DNA of 64,000 nt from Streptomyces sp. NBC_01232 (GCF_035989885.1 NZ_CP108518.1:6129001-6193000), one strand, 5' to 3'; positions 1 through 9,932 are shown, counted from the first letter of the stretch. The notes: generated by a model not told the origin, from the sequence alone. A program made the numbers and translations.

Positions 1-2027
1 TAGCCCTTGCCGCCGATCACGAAGTCCCAGTCGCCGTTGGCGCGGCGCCGGAACGAGCCGAGGACCAGAGCCGTCTCGCCCGCGCGCCCGTCGGAGACGT
101 CGAGCCGGCCGAGTTCCTCGCCACCGGCCGACAGCAGGCGGATGTGGGCGTCGGTGAATCCGGCGAGATCGGCGTGCGGATCGACCTCCGGATCTATCGC
201 GGCCACCAGGACCAGCCTGTCGGCCTGCGACGGCAGGGCGTCGAAGGAGACCTCCAGCGCCGCTTTGTCGGGCATCGCGTGGTCACGGGAGCGGACCGAA
301 CCGTCCGGGGTGCGCGGGTTGTTGAAGAAGACGAAGTGGTCCTCGCTGAGCACCCGGTTGCCCGTGCAGACGAGGGCGCACACGTCCAGGGCGACCGAAC
401 CCGACCAGGACATGCCGAGCACGTTGTGGTCCGCCGGGGGAGCCGGCTCCGGCTCGGGAGCCCGTCGCGCGGGCGCCGCGGCGGCGCCCCCGCCGAGCCG
501 GCCCCGCAGCCCGTACTGGTGGAGCAGCTCGACCAGGTCCGCCCCGGGAACCAACTCCAGCGGCTTGCCGTTGGCAAAGGTGTACGACCCCGGCCCGAAG
601 GACGCGGTGGTGACCAGCACCCCCTTGTTCGCCCCCTTGTCCTGGACCGTGCCGTACAGATCACGCACGGCCGTCGGCGGCACCGTGTTCCGGTAGCGCT
701 TGACCTGCACCACGATCCGCCCGCCCCGGATCGGCGCCGGGTCCACCGCCTCCACGTCCACCCCGCCGTCGCCCGACCGCTGCGTGGTCACCGCCTCCAT
801 GCCCATCGCCCGGAACAGCTCGGCGACCAGGTTCTCGAAGGCGATCGGGTCCATCACGAAGAGATCGGGCTCGTCGCCGTCCGCGCCGCCGGTGTGCCCG
901 CCATGGCTGACCACGTCCCCGCCGACCTCGTCCGGCCGGCGCCCGGGGCGCACCGCCGTCAGCTGGTCGGGCCGCGCCGACAGCTGCCCGCCCAGCCCCG
1001 AGACCAGACAGTCCACCGCGCTGACCTGCTCCAGGCGCAGCCCGGCGAAAGCACTGCGCGCCGCCGGCACGGTGGCGAGAACGAACCGCGCCTCCTGCCC
1101 CGTCACCGGATCGTGGCAGTCCACGAACCCGTTGACCACGACCGAGTCCAGTACCCCGAACTCGTCCGCCGCGTACAGCTCGCGCACCACCAGCAGCACG
1201 CACTGCGCAAGCAGGTCCCGGTAGAGCGCCCGTCGTTCCGTGACCGGGCGGGGCTTCACCTTGTCCTGGTCCGTGCTCGGCAGGTACTGCACCGCCCGGG
1301 CCTCCGGCACCACCGTGTACCCGGGCAGCTCCCAGTCCAGCACCAGCTGGCGCGCGGCCGGGTCGTACGCGGCCGTCACCTGCCTCGGCAGCGCCTCGGG
1401 CCAGGCCGTCGAGGCGTACAGGGCGGCCGAGAAGTACTCCACCGCCGCCTCGGCGTCGCCCGCGCGCAGGGCGTCGGCCAGCTCGGTGAGCCCGCTGTTG
1501 TGTTCCCGTACCCCGGCGAGCTGCTCCGCCGCCCACCGGTCGTACTGCTGCCGGTACGCGGCCAGTTGCTGCTGGCGCTGCGCCTCCGCCGCGTTCGCGG
1601 CCTGCCAGGCCTGGGTGTACCGGGCGTGCGCCTCGCGCTCCGCCTGCGCCCGGTGGCCCGAGCCGAGCGTCCAGCCGCTGCTCTGCCGCTGGAAGTCCTC
1701 GATGCGGGGCATCGGCACCGGCTGGGCCAGAGCGCCGGGGTTGAAGGGTTCCAGCCGGTCGGGCCGGGCCAGGTCGGACATCCGGAACGCCGGCGCCCGG
1801 CACCCGGCGGCCAACAGGCCCTTGAGGGCGGCGACCTCGGCGTCGAACTGCGCGGTGCGCCGCAGGGCCTCGGCCTCGCGGTACTGCCGGTGGCTGCGGG
1901 TCGCGTCCCGTTCGTAGGCCCGCTGCCGGCGCTCGGCATCCCGCTGCTGGACCAGCTGCGTCTGTTGCTGACGGCGCTGCGCCTCCGCCCAGTTCCCGAT
2001 CAGTCCGCTGCCCGCTCGACGGCTCAT
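1..2027 (-). CDS. Mrr-type restriction endonuclease / TerD fusion protein (C-terminus beyond window)
   Basis: The frame opens at ATG 2027 and stays open to the window edge, giving 675 visible codons. Residues 1-200 are rich in Gln, Arg, Glu and Ala and probably helical. Residues 390-505 look like an Mrr_cat PD-(D/E)xK nuclease, with GDGGVDVEA and IVVQVKRY supplying the Asp and the Gln-x-Lys. From about residue 533 a TerD domain follows (HNVLGMSW, then SEDHFVFFNNP). TerD domains bind calcium and belong to the Ter stress and tellurite network; Mrr enzymes cut modified DNA. The fusion implies a DNA-directed effector tied to Ter signalling, which is inference. It is the last gene read leftwards from parC, across a terminator. 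Domain calls are firm; the cellular role is unknown. Confidence 0.85.
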   Translation of the reverse strand, partial: MSRRAGSGLIGNWAEAQRRQQQTQLVQQRDAERRQRAYERDATRSHRQYREAEALRRTAQFDAEVAALKGLLAAGCRAPAFRMSDLARPDRLEPFNPGALAQPVPMPRIEDFQRQSSGWTLGSGHRAQAEREAHARYTQAWQAANAAEAQRQQQLAAYRQQYDRWAAEQLAGVREHNSGLTELADALRAGDAEAAVEYFSAALYASTAWPEALPRQVTAAYDPAARQLVLDWELPGYTVVPEARAVQYLPSTDQDKVKPRPVTERRALYRDLLAQCVLLVVRELYAADEFGVLDSVVVNGFVDCHDPVTGQEARFVLATVPAARSAFAGLRLEQVSAVDCLVSGLGGQLSARPDQLTAVRPGRRPDEVGGDVVSHGGHTGGADGDEPDLFVMDPIAFENLVAELFRAMGMEAVTTQRSGDGGVDVEAVDPAPIRGGRIVVQVKRYRNTVPPTAVRDLYGTVQDKGANKGVLVTTASFGPGSYTFANGKPLELVPGADLVELLHQYGLRGRLGGGAAAAPARRAPEPEPAPPADHNVLGMSWSGSVALDVCALVCTGNRVLSEDHFVFFNNPRTPDGSVRSRDHAMPDKAALEVSFDALPSQADRLVLVAAIDPEVDPHADLAGFTDAHIRLLSAGGEELGRLDVSDGRAGETALVLGSFRRRANGDWDFVIGGKG

Positions 2028-2072
2028 CAGCTGCGTTCTCCCCCCACCACGTCCAAGGGGAAAACACTAGTC

Positions 2073-2116
2073 GGCATTCGGGTGGTACGTCCCCCCGGTC
2101 GCGCCACCCGAATGCC
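2073..2116 (-). terminator. Rho-independent terminator of parC
   Basis: A perfect 13-bp stem (GGCATTCGGGTGG and CCACCCGAATGCC) flanks an 18-nt loop. In the minus direction it lies 10 bases after the parC stop and is followed by a short T run. Confidence 0.8.
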
Positions 2117-2126
2117 CTCGTACGGA

Positions 2127-4583
2127 CTACAGCGCGGCTCCCGCCAGCGCCGCGACCACGGCCGGCAGCGCCGTTCCCGAGCCGTCCCGGCGCGGGTCCA
2201 CGGCCGGCAGGCCGGCCGGAGTGCCGTTCGCCGACGCCGCACGGACGGGGGAACCGCCCGCCCAGGCCAGGACCAGCACGTCCTCGCCCTTCAGGAACCG
2301 CTGGCAGCGCACGCCACCCGTGGCCCGGCCCTTGCGCGGGTACTGGTCGAAGGGGGTCAGCTTCCCGGACGTCACCGAGTCGTCCAGGGTGCCGTGCGAG
2401 CCCGCCACCGTGAAGACCACGGCGTCCCGCGCCGGGTCCACGGCCGAGAAGTGGATCACCTTGGCGCTGCCGGCGAGCTTGATGCCCGCCATACCGCCCG
2501 CGGGGCGGCCCTGCGGGCGGACCTGGCCCGCCGGGTAGCGCAGCAGCTGGGCGTCGTCCGTGATGAAGACCAGGTCCTCCTCGCCCGTGCGCAGCTCGAC
2601 CGCGCCGACGATCCGGTCACCCTCCTTGAGGGTGATGACCTCCAGCTCGTCCTTGTTCGCCGGGTAGTCCGGCACGACGCGCTTGACCACGCCCTGCTCG
2701 GTGCCCAGCGCCAGACCCTGCGAGGACTCGTCCAGCGAGGTCAGGCAGATGACCTTCTCGTCCGCCTCCAGCCCGGAGAGGAACTCCGAGACCGGGGCGC
2801 CGCCCGCCAGGTTCGGCGCGGCGTGGGTGTCCGGCAGCTGCGGCAGGTCGATCACCGACAGCCGCAGCAGCCGCCCGTACGAGGTGACCGCGCCGACGTC
2901 GGCCCGGGCGGTCGCCGCGACCTGCGAGACGATCAGGTCGTGCTTGGCGCGGGCGCCGCCCTCCTCCTCCGGCAGCGCGTCGCCGTTCGCCGTACGCGCC
3001 AGCAGGCCCGTCGAGGACAGCAGCACGCGGCACGGGTCGTCCGCGACCTCCAGCGGAACCGCCGCCACCGCGGTGCCCGCGGACTCCAGCAGCACGGTCC
3101 GGCGCTCGGTGCCGAACTTCTTCGCGACCGCCGCCAGTTCCGCGGAGACCAGCTTGCGCAGCTCGCTGTCCGACTCCAGGATCCCGGTCAGCTCGTCGAT
3201 CTCGCCGGTCAGCCGGTCGCGCTCGGACTCCAGCTCGATCCGGTCGAACCGGGTGAGCCGGCGCAGCGGGGTGTCCAGGATGTACTGGGTCTGGATCTCG
3301 CTCAGCGAGAACCGCTCCATCAGCCGGGACTTGGCCTGCGCGGAGTTGTCGCTGTCCCGGATGAGCCGGATGACCTCGTCGATGTCGAGGAGCGCCACCA
3401 GCAGGCCCTCGACGAGGTGCAGCCGGTCGCGGCGCTTGGTGCGGCGGAACTCGCTGCGACGCCGGACGACCTCGAAGCGGTGGTCGAGATAGACCTCCAG
3501 CAGCTCCTTGAGGCCCAGCGTCAGGGGCTGCCCGTCCACCAGCGCCACGTTGTTGATGCCGAAGGACTCCTCCATCGGCGTCAGCTTGTAGAGCTGCTCC
3601 AGCACGGCCTCCGGGTGGAAGCCGTTCTTGATCTCGATGACCAGGCGCAGGCCGTGCGAGCGGTCGGTGAGGTCCTTGACGTCGGCGATGCCCTGGAGCT
3701 TCTTCGAGCCGACCAGGTCCTTGATCTTCGCGATGACCTTCTCGGGGCCGACCGTGAAGGGCAGTTCCGTGACGACCAGGCCCTTGCGGCGCGCCGTCAC
3801 GTCCTCCACGGCCACGGTCGCGCGGATCTTGAACGTGCCGCGGCCGTTCTCGTAGGCGTCCTTGATGCCCGAGAGGCCGACGATCCGGCCGCCCGTGGGC
3901 AGGTCGGGACCCGGCACGAAGCGCATCAGCGCCTCCAGGTCCGCCTGCGGGTGGCGGATCAGGTGGCGGGCGGCCGCGATGACCTCGCCGAGGTTGTGCG
4001 GGGGCATGTTGGTGGCCATGCCGACCGCGATCCCGGACGCGCCGTTGACCAGCAGGTTCGGGTACGCGGCCGGGAGGGCGACCGGCTCCCGCTCCTGGCC
4101 GTCGTAGTTCGCGGTGAAGTCGACCGTGTCCTCGTCGATCGACTCGGTCATGAGCGACGTGGCGTCGGCCATCTTGCACTCGGTGTAACGCATCGCGGCC
4201 GGCGGGTCGTCGTTGCCGAGCGATCCGAAGTTGCCGTGGCCGTCGACCAGCGGCAGCCGCATGGAGAAGGGCTGGGCCATGCGCACGAGGGCGTCGTAGA
4301 TGGACGCGTCACCGTGCGGGTGGAGCTTGCCCATGACCTCGCCGACGACACGGGCGCACTTCACGTAGCCGCGGTCGGGGCGCAGGCCCATCTCGTTCAT
4401 CTGGTACACGATGCGCCGGTGCACCGGCTTCATGCCGTCCCGGGCGTCGGGCAGGGCGCGGGAGTAGATCACCGAGTACGCGTACTCGAGGAAGGAGCCC
4501 TGCATTTCGTCGACGACGTCGATGTCGAGGATCTTCTCCTCGAAATCCTCCGGCGGCGGGGTCTTCGTGCTGCGGCGGGCCAT
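2127..4583 (-). CDS. parC: DNA topoisomerase IV subunit A
   Basis: This 818-residue type IIA topoisomerase A subunit cuts and rejoins DNA to unlink replicated chromosomes, working with ParE (not in the window). The catalytic tyrosine is Y133 in [10 protein letters not shown], after [10 protein letters not shown] (residues 88-97). The position equivalent to E. coli GyrA Ser83 is Ala93, as in mycobacterial GyrA, where it is associated with lower quinolone susceptibility. No clear GyrA-box (QRRGGKG type) is seen in the C-terminal part, which favours topoisomerase IV over gyrase. ATG 4583 is supported by AAGGAG about 10 bases upstream. The gene is divergent from the M16 peptidase genes. Confidence 0.95.
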   Translation of the reverse strand: MARRSTKTPPPEDFEEKILDIDVVDEMQGSFLEYAYSVIYSRALPDARDGMKPVHRRIVYQMNEMGLRPDRGYVKCARVVGEVMGKLHPHGDASIYDALVRMAQPFSMRLPLVDGHGNFGSLGNDDPPAAMRYTECKMADATSLMTESIDEDTVDFTANYDGQEREPVALPAAYPNLLVNGASGIAVGMATNMPPHNLGEVIAAARHLIRHPQADLEALMRFVPGPDLPTGGRIVGLSGIKDAYENGRGTFKIRATVAVEDVTARRKGLVVTELPFTVGPEKVIAKIKDLVGSKKLQGIADVKDLTDRSHGLRLVIEIKNGFHPEAVLEQLYKLTPMEESFGINNVALVDGQPLTLGLKELLEVYLDHRFEVVRRRSEFRRTKRRDRLHLVEGLLVALLDIDEVIRLIRDSDNSAQAKSRLMERFSLSEIQTQYILDTPLRRLTRFDRIELESERDRLTGEIDELTGILESDSELRKLVSAELAAVAKKFGTERRTVLLESAGTAVAAVPLEVADDPCRVLLSSTGLLARTANGDALPEEEGGARAKHDLIVSQVAATARADVGAVTSYGRLLRLSVIDLPQLPDTHAAPNLAGGAPVSEFLSGLEADEKVICLTSLDESSQGLALGTEQGVVKRVVPDYPANKDELEVITLKEGDRIVGAVELRTGEEDLVFITDDAQLLRYPAGQVRPQGRPAGGMAGIKLAGSAKVIHFSAVDPARDAVVFTVAGSHGTLDDSVTSGKLTPFDQYPRKGRATGGVRCQRFLKGEDVLVLAWAGGSPVRAASANGTPAGLPAVDPRRDGSGTALPAVVAALAGAAL

Positions 4584-4719
4584 CGCTGCGCGGCTCCTTA
4601 ACCAAAAATGGGGTGTGCTGGGTGGCTGGGTCTGGCGGTCTCGTCGTGGTCCGGCGGTCCGGGGGTGTCCGGCGAGGGTACGACGCGGACCATTGTGGCC
4701 CGACGCACCGACAACGCCG

Positions 4720-4750
4720 ACTCCGACCCCGGGGGTCCCCCGGACGGAGT
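4720..4750. other. Stem-loop in the parC / peptidase divergent promoter region
   Basis: ACTCCG at 4720 and CGGAGT at 4745 enclose an inner CCCCGGGGG/CCCCC core, giving a strong imperfect hairpin. It sits in the 263-bp gap between two divergent genes, so it is not a normal terminator position and may be a leader structure. No protein-coding signal is seen in the gap. Confidence 0.4.
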
Positions 4751-4846
4751 GCGGGGGAGTGACCCGGGAACTTATCCGGCGGTCGACGCGCTTGCATACA
4801 GTGGCAGGTCGATAAGAAATCTCTGCATCGCGATCGAAGGGACCAC

Positions 4847-6205
4847 ATGCCCATGGGTCACACGGCCACAGCCCAGGCCGGCTCCGGCGGCCTGACAGCG
4901 ACCGAGCACCGGCTGGCCAACGGCCTGCGCGTGGTGCTGTCCGAAGACCACTTGACCCCGGTCGCCGCGGTCTGCCTCTGGTACGACGTCGGCTCCCGCC
5001 ACGAAGTCAAGGGGCGTACCGGCCTGGCTCACCTCTTCGAGCACCTGATGTTCCAGGGCTCGGCGAGCGTACCGGGCAACGGGCACTTCGAACTGGTCCA
5101 GGGCGCCGGCGGTTCGCTCAACGGCACCACCAGCTTCGAGCGCACCAACTACTTCGAGACGATGCCGACCCACCAGCTGGAGCTCGCGCTCTGGCTGGAA
5201 GCGGACCGGATGGGGTCCCTGCTGGCCGCCCTGGACGACGAGTCCATGGAGAACCAGCGGGACGTCGTCAAGAACGAGCGCCGCCAGCGCTACGACAACG
5301 TGCCCTACGGCACGGCGTTCGAGCGGCTCACGGCCCTGGCCTACCCCGAGGGCCACCCGTACCACCACACCCCGATCGGCTCGATGGCCGACCTGGACGC
5401 GGCCTCCCTGGAGGACGCGCGCACCTTCTTCCGTACGTACTACGCGCCCAACAACGCGGTGCTCTCGGTCGTCGGGGACATCGACCCCGAGCAGACCCTC
5501 GCCTGGGTGGAGAAGTACTTCGGCACCATCCCCGCGCACGACGGCAAGCAGCCGCCCCGCGACGGCTCGCTGCCCGACACCATCGGGAAGCAGCTGCGCG
5601 AGGAGATCGTCGAGGAGGTCCCGGCGCGTGCGCTGATGGCCGCCTACCGGCTGCCGCACGACGGCACCCGCGAGTGCGACGCCGCCGACGTGGCGCTGAC
5701 CATCCTGGGCGGCGGCGAGTCCTCGCTGCTGCACAACCGGCTGGTGCGCCGTGACCAGACGGCCGTCGCCGCCGGCTTCGGCATGCTGCGCCTGGCCGGG
5801 GCGCCGTCCCTGGGCTGGCTGGACGTCAAGACCTCCAGCGGGGTCGAGATCCCCACGATCGAGGCGGCCGTCGACGAGGAGCTCGCGCGGTTCGCCGCCG
5901 AGGGCCCGACGGCCGAGGAGATGGAGCGCGCCCAGGCGCAGCTGGAGCGGGAGTGGCTCGACCGGCTGAGCACGGTGGCCGGACGCGCCGACGAACTGTG
6001 CCGCTTCGCGGTGCTGTTCGGCGACCCGCAGCTGGCGCTGACCGCCGTCCAGCGGGTGCTGGACATCACCGCCGAGGAGGTGCAGGCCGTGGCCGCGGCC
6101 CGCCTGCGCCCGGACAACCGCGCGGTGCTCGTGTACGAGCCGATCGCGGCCGACGAGTCCGACCAGCACGACGAGTCCGACGAGAACGAGGGGGCGGAGC
6201 AGTGA
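4847..6205 (+). CDS. M16 family zinc metallopeptidase, catalytic partner
   Basis: This 452-residue pitrilysin-type peptidase carries the inverted zinc motif HLFEH at residues 62-66; the third ligand is expected near VVKNERRQ. No signal peptide is visible, so it is probably cytoplasmic. Two ATGs compete: 4847 follows GAAGGGA at good spacing, and 4853 gives a protein two residues shorter. The next gene overlaps its stop codon and encodes an M16 protein without the zinc motif, which is the usual arrangement for an active/inactive heterodimer like mitochondrial processing peptidase. Substrate unknown. Confidence 0.9.
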   Translation: MPMGHTATAQAGSGGLTATEHRLANGLRVVLSEDHLTPVAAVCLWYDVGSRHEVKGRTGLAHLFEHLMFQGSASVPGNGHFELVQGAGGSLNGTTSFERTNYFETMPTHQLELALWLEADRMGSLLAALDDESMENQRDVVKNERRQRYDNVPYGTAFERLTALAYPEGHPYHHTPIGSMADLDAASLEDARTFFRTYYAPNNAVLSVVGDIDPEQTLAWVEKYFGTIPAHDGKQPPRDGSLPDTIGKQLREEIVEEVPARALMAAYRLPHDGTRECDAADVALTILGGGESSLLHNRLVRRDQTAVAAGFGMLRLAGAPSLGWLDVKTSSGVEIPTIEAAVDEELARFAAEGPTAEEMERAQAQLEREWLDRLSTVAGRADELCRFAVLFGDPQLALTAVQRVLDITAEEVQAVAAARLRPDNRAVLVYEPIAADESDQHDESDENEGAEQ

Positions 6206-7593
6206 GCGACACCGCAGCCGTCACGATGACCTTCCACCCGCAGCCGCAGGCCGGCGAACCGCAGCCGTGGGCCTTCCCGGCCCCCGACCGCGGGCAGCTG
6301 CCCAACGGGCTGACCCTGCTGCGCTGCCACCGGCCGGGACAGCAGGTCGTCGCGGTCGAGGTCAACCTCGCCGCCCCGCTCGACGCCGAGCCCGAGGGCC
6401 TGGACGGCGTGGCGACCATCATGGCGAGGGCGCTCTCCGAGGGCACCGACAAGCACTCGGCCGAGGAGTTCTCGGCCGAGCTGGAGCGGTGCGGCGCCAC
6501 CCTCGACGCGCACGCCGACCACCCCGGCATCCGGGTCTCGCTGGAGGTTCCGGCCTCCCGGCTGCCCAAGGCGCTCGGCCTGCTCGCGGAGGCGCTGCGC
6601 GCCCCCGCCTTCGCCGACGCAGAGGTGGACCGGCTGGTGCGCAACCGGCTCGACGAGATCCCCCACGAGCTGGCCAATCCGCAGCGCCGCGCCGCCAAGC
6701 AGCTCTCCAAGGAGCTCTTCCCGGCCACCTTGCGGATGTCCCGGCCGCGCCAGGGCACCGAGGAGACGGTCGCGCGGATCGACTCCGCCGCCGTACGCGC
6801 CTTCTACGAGGCCCACGTACGCCCCGCGACGGCCACCGCGGTGGTCGTCGGCGACCTGACCGGCATCGACCTGGACGCCGTGCTGGCGGACACCCTGGGC
6901 ACCTGGACGGGCAACACCGCCGCGGCCCGCCCGGTGCCGCCGGTGACCGCGGACGACACCGGCCGCGTGGTCATCGTGGACCGGCCCGGAGCGGTCCAGA
7001 CGCAGCTGCTGATCGGCCGGATCGGGTCGGACCGCCACGACCGGGTGTGGGCGGCCCAGGTGCTGGGCACCTACTGCCTGGGCGGCACCCTCACCTCGCG
7101 CCTGGACAAGGTGCTGCGCGAGGAGAAGGGGTACACCTACGGCGTGCGTGCCTTCGGCCAGGTGCTGCGCTCCACCGCGGACGGCAAGGGCGCCTCGATG
7201 CTCGCCATCAGCGGCTCGGTGGACACCCCGAACACCGGCCCGGCGCTCGAGGACCTCTGGAAGGTGCTGCGCACCCTCGCGGAGGGCGGTCTGACCGACG
7301 CCGAACGCGATGTCGCCGTACAGAACTTGGTGGGCGTGGCCCCGCTGAAGTTCGAGACGGCGGCCTCGGTCGCGGGCACTCTCGCCGACCAGGTCGAGCA
7401 GGAACTGCCGGACGACTACCAGGCGCAGTTGTACGCCCAGCTCGCCGAAACCGGCACCGTGGAGGCCACTTCCGCGGTCGTGAAGGCCTTCCCGGCGGAC
7501 CGGCTGGTCACCGTTCTGGTGGGCGACGCCTCGCTGATCGAGGAGCCCGTCCGGGCCCTCGGGATCGGTGCGGTGACGGTCGTCTCCAACTGA
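6202..7593 (+). CDS. M16 family peptidase-like protein, non-catalytic partner
   Basis: The start is GTG 6202, overlapping the upstream stop (GTGA), so the two M16 genes are translationally coupled; the product is 463 residues. The position that should carry HxxEH reads DGVATIMARALSEG, so zinc binding is lost. The second-half motif VLREEKGYTYGVRAF, typical of the substrate-binding Arg/Tyr pair, is kept. This pattern suggests a structural or substrate-presenting subunit for the product of the preceding gene. A strong terminator follows. Confidence 0.88.
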   Translation: MSDTAAVTMTFHPQPQAGEPQPWAFPAPDRGQLPNGLTLLRCHRPGQQVVAVEVNLAAPLDAEPEGLDGVATIMARALSEGTDKHSAEEFSAELERCGATLDAHADHPGIRVSLEVPASRLPKALGLLAEALRAPAFADAEVDRLVRNRLDEIPHELANPQRRAAKQLSKELFPATLRMSRPRQGTEETVARIDSAAVRAFYEAHVRPATATAVVVGDLTGIDLDAVLADTLGTWTGNTAAARPVPPVTADDTGRVVIVDRPGAVQTQLLIGRIGSDRHDRVWAAQVLGTYCLGGTLTSRLDKVLREEKGYTYGVRAFGQVLRSTADGKGASMLAISGSVDTPNTGPALEDLWKVLRTLAEGGLTDAERDVAVQNLVGVAPLKFETAASVAGTLADQVEQELPDDYQAQLYAQLAETGTVEATSAVVKAFPADRLVTVLVGDASLIEEPVRALGIGAVTVVSN

Positions 7594-7636
7594 CGCCCGG
7601 GTGACGGTCCTTTGAGGGCCGGCTGAAGGATTCGGC

Positions 7637-7673
7637 AAGGGGTTCTGGTGACTTGTTCACCAGAACCCCTTTT
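7637..7673 (+). terminator. Terminator after the M16 pair
   Basis: A perfect 15-bp stem (AAGGGGTTCTGGTGA and TCACCAGAACCCCTT) with a 5-base loop is followed by T residues. Confidence 0.9.
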
Positions 7674-7736
7674 GTCCGTTTAGTGGTGAGGTTGCTTGTA
7701 TGCGGTGTGGCGTACGCAACAAAAAGCCGTGTCTGT

Positions 7737-7766
7737 TTGGCGATTGACTGATGATCCGCCTAGCGT
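7737..7766 (+). promoter_or_regulatory. Candidate housekeeping promoter for the riboswitch transcript
   Basis: TTGGCG (7737-7742) and TAGCGT (7761-7766) are separated by 18 bases, close to the principal-sigma pattern of Streptomyces, and lie about 50 bases before the riboswitch. A nearby TTGACT lacks a well-spaced -10. Confidence 0.4.
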
Positions 7767-7816
7767 CGGCCGTGCTGTCCGTCAGTTGTGCCCGCCGCAC
7801 CCGCGGCACCGGACAG

Positions 7817-7962
7817 TGATCGCCGAGTCCCCGTCAGGCGCGAGCCTGGGGAGCCGGGGACCCACATGTGTCCCTGGGGTGAATCGGACCCCCTCGCAAG
7901 AGGAGATCCGTAGGAGACCTTCCTGCTCCGAACCCGTCAGCTAACCCGGTAGGCGAGAAGGA
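7817..7962 (+). ncRNA. Cyclic di-AMP riboswitch (ydaO/yuaA leader)
   Basis: The conserved elements appear in order: CGCCGAGTCC, GGGGAGCCGGGGACCCAC, GGGGTGAATC, GTAGGAGACC, TGCTCCGAACCCGTCAGC and the closing CCGGTAGGCGA. This class binds c-di-AMP, generally as an off-switch, and in actinobacteria it precedes cell-wall hydrolase genes such as rpfA. Here it lies directly before the RBS (GAAGGAAAGG, 7961-7970) of an M23 endopeptidase, so it probably lowers hydrolase expression when c-di-AMP is high. No separate terminator hairpin is evident between aptamer and gene; the switch mechanism is not determined. Confidence 0.93.
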
Positions 7963-7982
7963 AGGAAAGGATCAAACCCTTC

Positions 7983-8786
7983 ATGGCGTTTGGCAGTCGT
8001 CCCGCTGGCTCCGGTAAGCACCGTGGTTCCAGCCGTCTGAGCCGCAAGACCGCCGGTTACGCCGGTATCGCCGCGATCGCCACCACGGGTGTCGTCGGCT
8101 CCCTCGCCGCCCCGGCCTTCGCCGCGGACAACCACAGCAGCAACATCGGCCAGGACAACGGCCTGAACGCGGTGGTCGTCGCCGAGGACCTCGCGGGCGA
8201 CATTTCCGACCAGGCCGACTCCCAGCGCCGCGCCGCCGAGCACGACGCCGCGAAGGCGCAGGCCGAGGCCGACGCGAAGCAGCGGGCCGCGGAGGCCAAG
8301 CGCCTCGCCGAGGCCAAGGCGAAGGCCGAGCGCGAAGCCGCCGAGCGTGCGGCCCGCGAAGAGGAGCGCAAGCGCCTCAACACCTTCGTCGCCCCGCTCT
8401 CCGACTCGTACGTCAGCACGCAGTACCACGCGGGCGGCGGCATGTGGTCCTCCGGCAGCCACACGGGCATCGACTTCCACGCCTCCTCCGGCACCTCGGT
8501 GCACGCGGTGGGCGTGGGCACGGTCGTCGAGGCCGGCTGGGGCGGCGCGTACGGCAACAACGTCGTCATCAAGCACAACGACGGCACGTTCACGCAGTAC
8601 GGCCACCTGTCCTCGCTGAGCGTCTCCGTCGGCCAGCAGGTCACCCCGGGCCAGCAGATCGGTCTGTCGGGCTCCACCGGCAACTCCAGCGGCCCGCACC
8701 TGCACTTCGAGGCCCGCACCGGCTCGCAGTACGGCTCGGACATCGACCCGATCGCGTACCTGCGCTCGCACGGCGTCAGCCTCTGA
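7983..8786 (+). CDS. Secreted M23 (LytM-type) peptidoglycan endopeptidase
   Basis: The 267-residue protein has a long twin-basic N-terminus, a hydrophobic core at about residues 23-44 and an AFA cleavage site near 47. Residues 78-132 form an Ala/Glu/Lys-rich coiled coil. The C-terminal M23 domain carries the zinc ligands H160 and D164 (SHTGIDFH) and H241 (GPHLHFE), plus H208 (YGHL). It should cleave peptide cross-links of the cell wall outside the membrane. The c-di-AMP riboswitch upstream is the visible control. A terminator follows. Confidence 0.93.
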   Translation: MAFGSRPAGSGKHRGSSRLSRKTAGYAGIAAIATTGVVGSLAAPAFAADNHSSNIGQDNGLNAVVVAEDLAGDISDQADSQRRAAEHDAAKAQAEADAKQRAAEAKRLAEAKAKAEREAAERAAREEERKRLNTFVAPLSDSYVSTQYHAGGGMWSSGSHTGIDFHASSGTSVHAVGVGTVVEAGWGGAYGNNVVIKHNDGTFTQYGHLSSLSVSVGQQVTPGQQIGLSGSTGNSSGPHLHFEARTGSQYGSDIDPIAYLRSHGVSL

Positions 8787-8809
8787 CCCGGCCCCGCACC
8801 GCTTCACCG

Positions 8810-8839
8810 AAGACCCCGGCTCCCCGAGCCGGGGTCTTT
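8810..8839 (+). terminator. Terminator after the M23 gene
   Basis: AAGACCCCGGCTC and GAGCCGGGGTCTT form a 13-bp stem around CCC, with T residues after it. Confidence 0.9.
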
Positions 8840-8970
8840 GTGTTGCGCCCTTGTGCAAATGTTTCGTATTTCCGGCCGCTCTCGGAAATTATCGTGTGTT
8901 GCAATAGAGTCGCAGCACGCGCTTGGGCGTGCAATGAGGCTGGCAGTCGGAAATAGGCGGAGGTCCTGTC

Positions 8971-9648
8971 TTGCGTATTCCTGCGCACGCGGTATGCACA
9001 GCAATCCGCGACGACATCGTCTCCGGGGTGTTCGAGCCGGGCGGCCGGCTGACCGAGGAGGTGCTGGCCCGCCGGTACGGGGTCTCGCGCGTCCCGGTCC
9101 GCGAGGCCCTGCGGACCCTGGAGTCGGAAGGGTTCGTGACCACGCGGCGCCACGCGGGGGCCTGCGTGGCCGAGCCGACCGAGCAGGAGGCCGCGGACCT
9201 GCTGGAGGTGCGGATGCTCCTGGAGCCGCTGGCCGCCGCCAGAGCCGCCCGGCGGCGCACAGACGCACACCTCAAGGTGCTGCGGGGGCTGGTCAGGCTG
9301 GGGCAGGAGCGGGCCAGGCGGGGCCAGGGGGAGGATCTGCGGTCCCTGGGCGGCTGGTTCCACGAGACGCTCGCACAGGCCTCCGGCAGCCCCGGCCTGA
9401 TCGCGATGCTCACGCAGATGCGGCACAAGATCGCCTGGATGTACGTGGTGGAGGCGCCGGCCCGGCCCGTGGAGTCCTGGGCGGAGCACGGCGCGATCGT
9501 GGACGCGGTGGCGCGCGGCGATGCCGAACGGGCGCGAGCGCTGACCGTGCTCCATGCCGACCGGGCGGCGGGGGCGCACCGGCCGAGGCTCCGCCCGGCG
9601 GTGAGGACTTCGCAACCTGTCGTAAACATGTCGAGCGGCCGGCATTAA
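8971..9648 (+). CDS. GntR family transcriptional regulator (FCD/FadR subfamily)
   Basis: The start is TTG 8971, justified by GGCGGAGG eight bases upstream. The 225-residue protein has an N-terminal winged helix (residues 5-70, with RRYGVSRVPVREALRTLESEGF) and a helical FCD ligand domain, residues 75-200. FCD regulators usually sense small organic acids. The ligand and targets cannot be read from the sequence. The gene is convergent with ptsH, with a shared terminator between them. The proximity to HPr suggests a carbon-metabolism role, but that is only context. Confidence 0.88.
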   Translation: MRIPAHAVCTAIRDDIVSGVFEPGGRLTEEVLARRYGVSRVPVREALRTLESEGFVTTRRHAGACVAEPTEQEAADLLEVRMLLEPLAAARAARRRTDAHLKVLRGLVRLGQERARRGQGEDLRSLGGWFHETLAQASGSPGLIAMLTQMRHKIAWMYVVEAPARPVESWAEHGAIVDAVARGDAERARALTVLHADRAAGAHRPRLRPAVRTSQPVVNMSSGRH

Positions 9649-9894
9649 CAGGAGCCGTATACAAAGGATGGAATCACGCGAATTCGCTGCGCGGTGGGCG
9701 GTCGATTTCTGCCCCGAGACAATGTGCCGTGCCGAATTCCTGCGGAGCTGAATGCCGGTGCGCCCGGCATTTCGGCGAGACCCTTTCCGTGCCGCCGGGC
9801 CGGTTTCTTCCCGTTCCGATTCCGGAGGGGAAGCCGTGCGGCAAGCCGTGCGGGCGGAGCCGTTACCGGGAGCGGCGGTCAGGGCGCGGGAATG
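9649..9894. other. Intergenic stretch without a recognised gene
   Basis: This lies between the GntR gene and the shared terminator. It has weaker GC and codon bias than its surroundings. It contains a repeated GTGCGGCAAGCCGTGCGG-type element near 9837-9856. No start with an RBS and no coding-like frame was found. Confidence 0.4.
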
Positions 9895-9932
9895 ACGAAG
9901 CCGCGGTCCCCGTCCGGGGGCCGCGGCTTCGT
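9895..9932. terminator. Bidirectional terminator between gntR-like gene and ptsH
   Basis: ACGAAGCCGCGG and CCGCGGCTTCGT form a perfect 12-bp stem. It serves two convergent genes. Confidence 0.85.

Noticed and set aside
144..4601. A 1485-codon open frame on the plus strand opposite the Mrr-TerD and parC genes
   Set aside because: It is the antisense shadow of two real genes. High GC removes stop codons, and its protein is Arg/His/Gly-rich without any domain.
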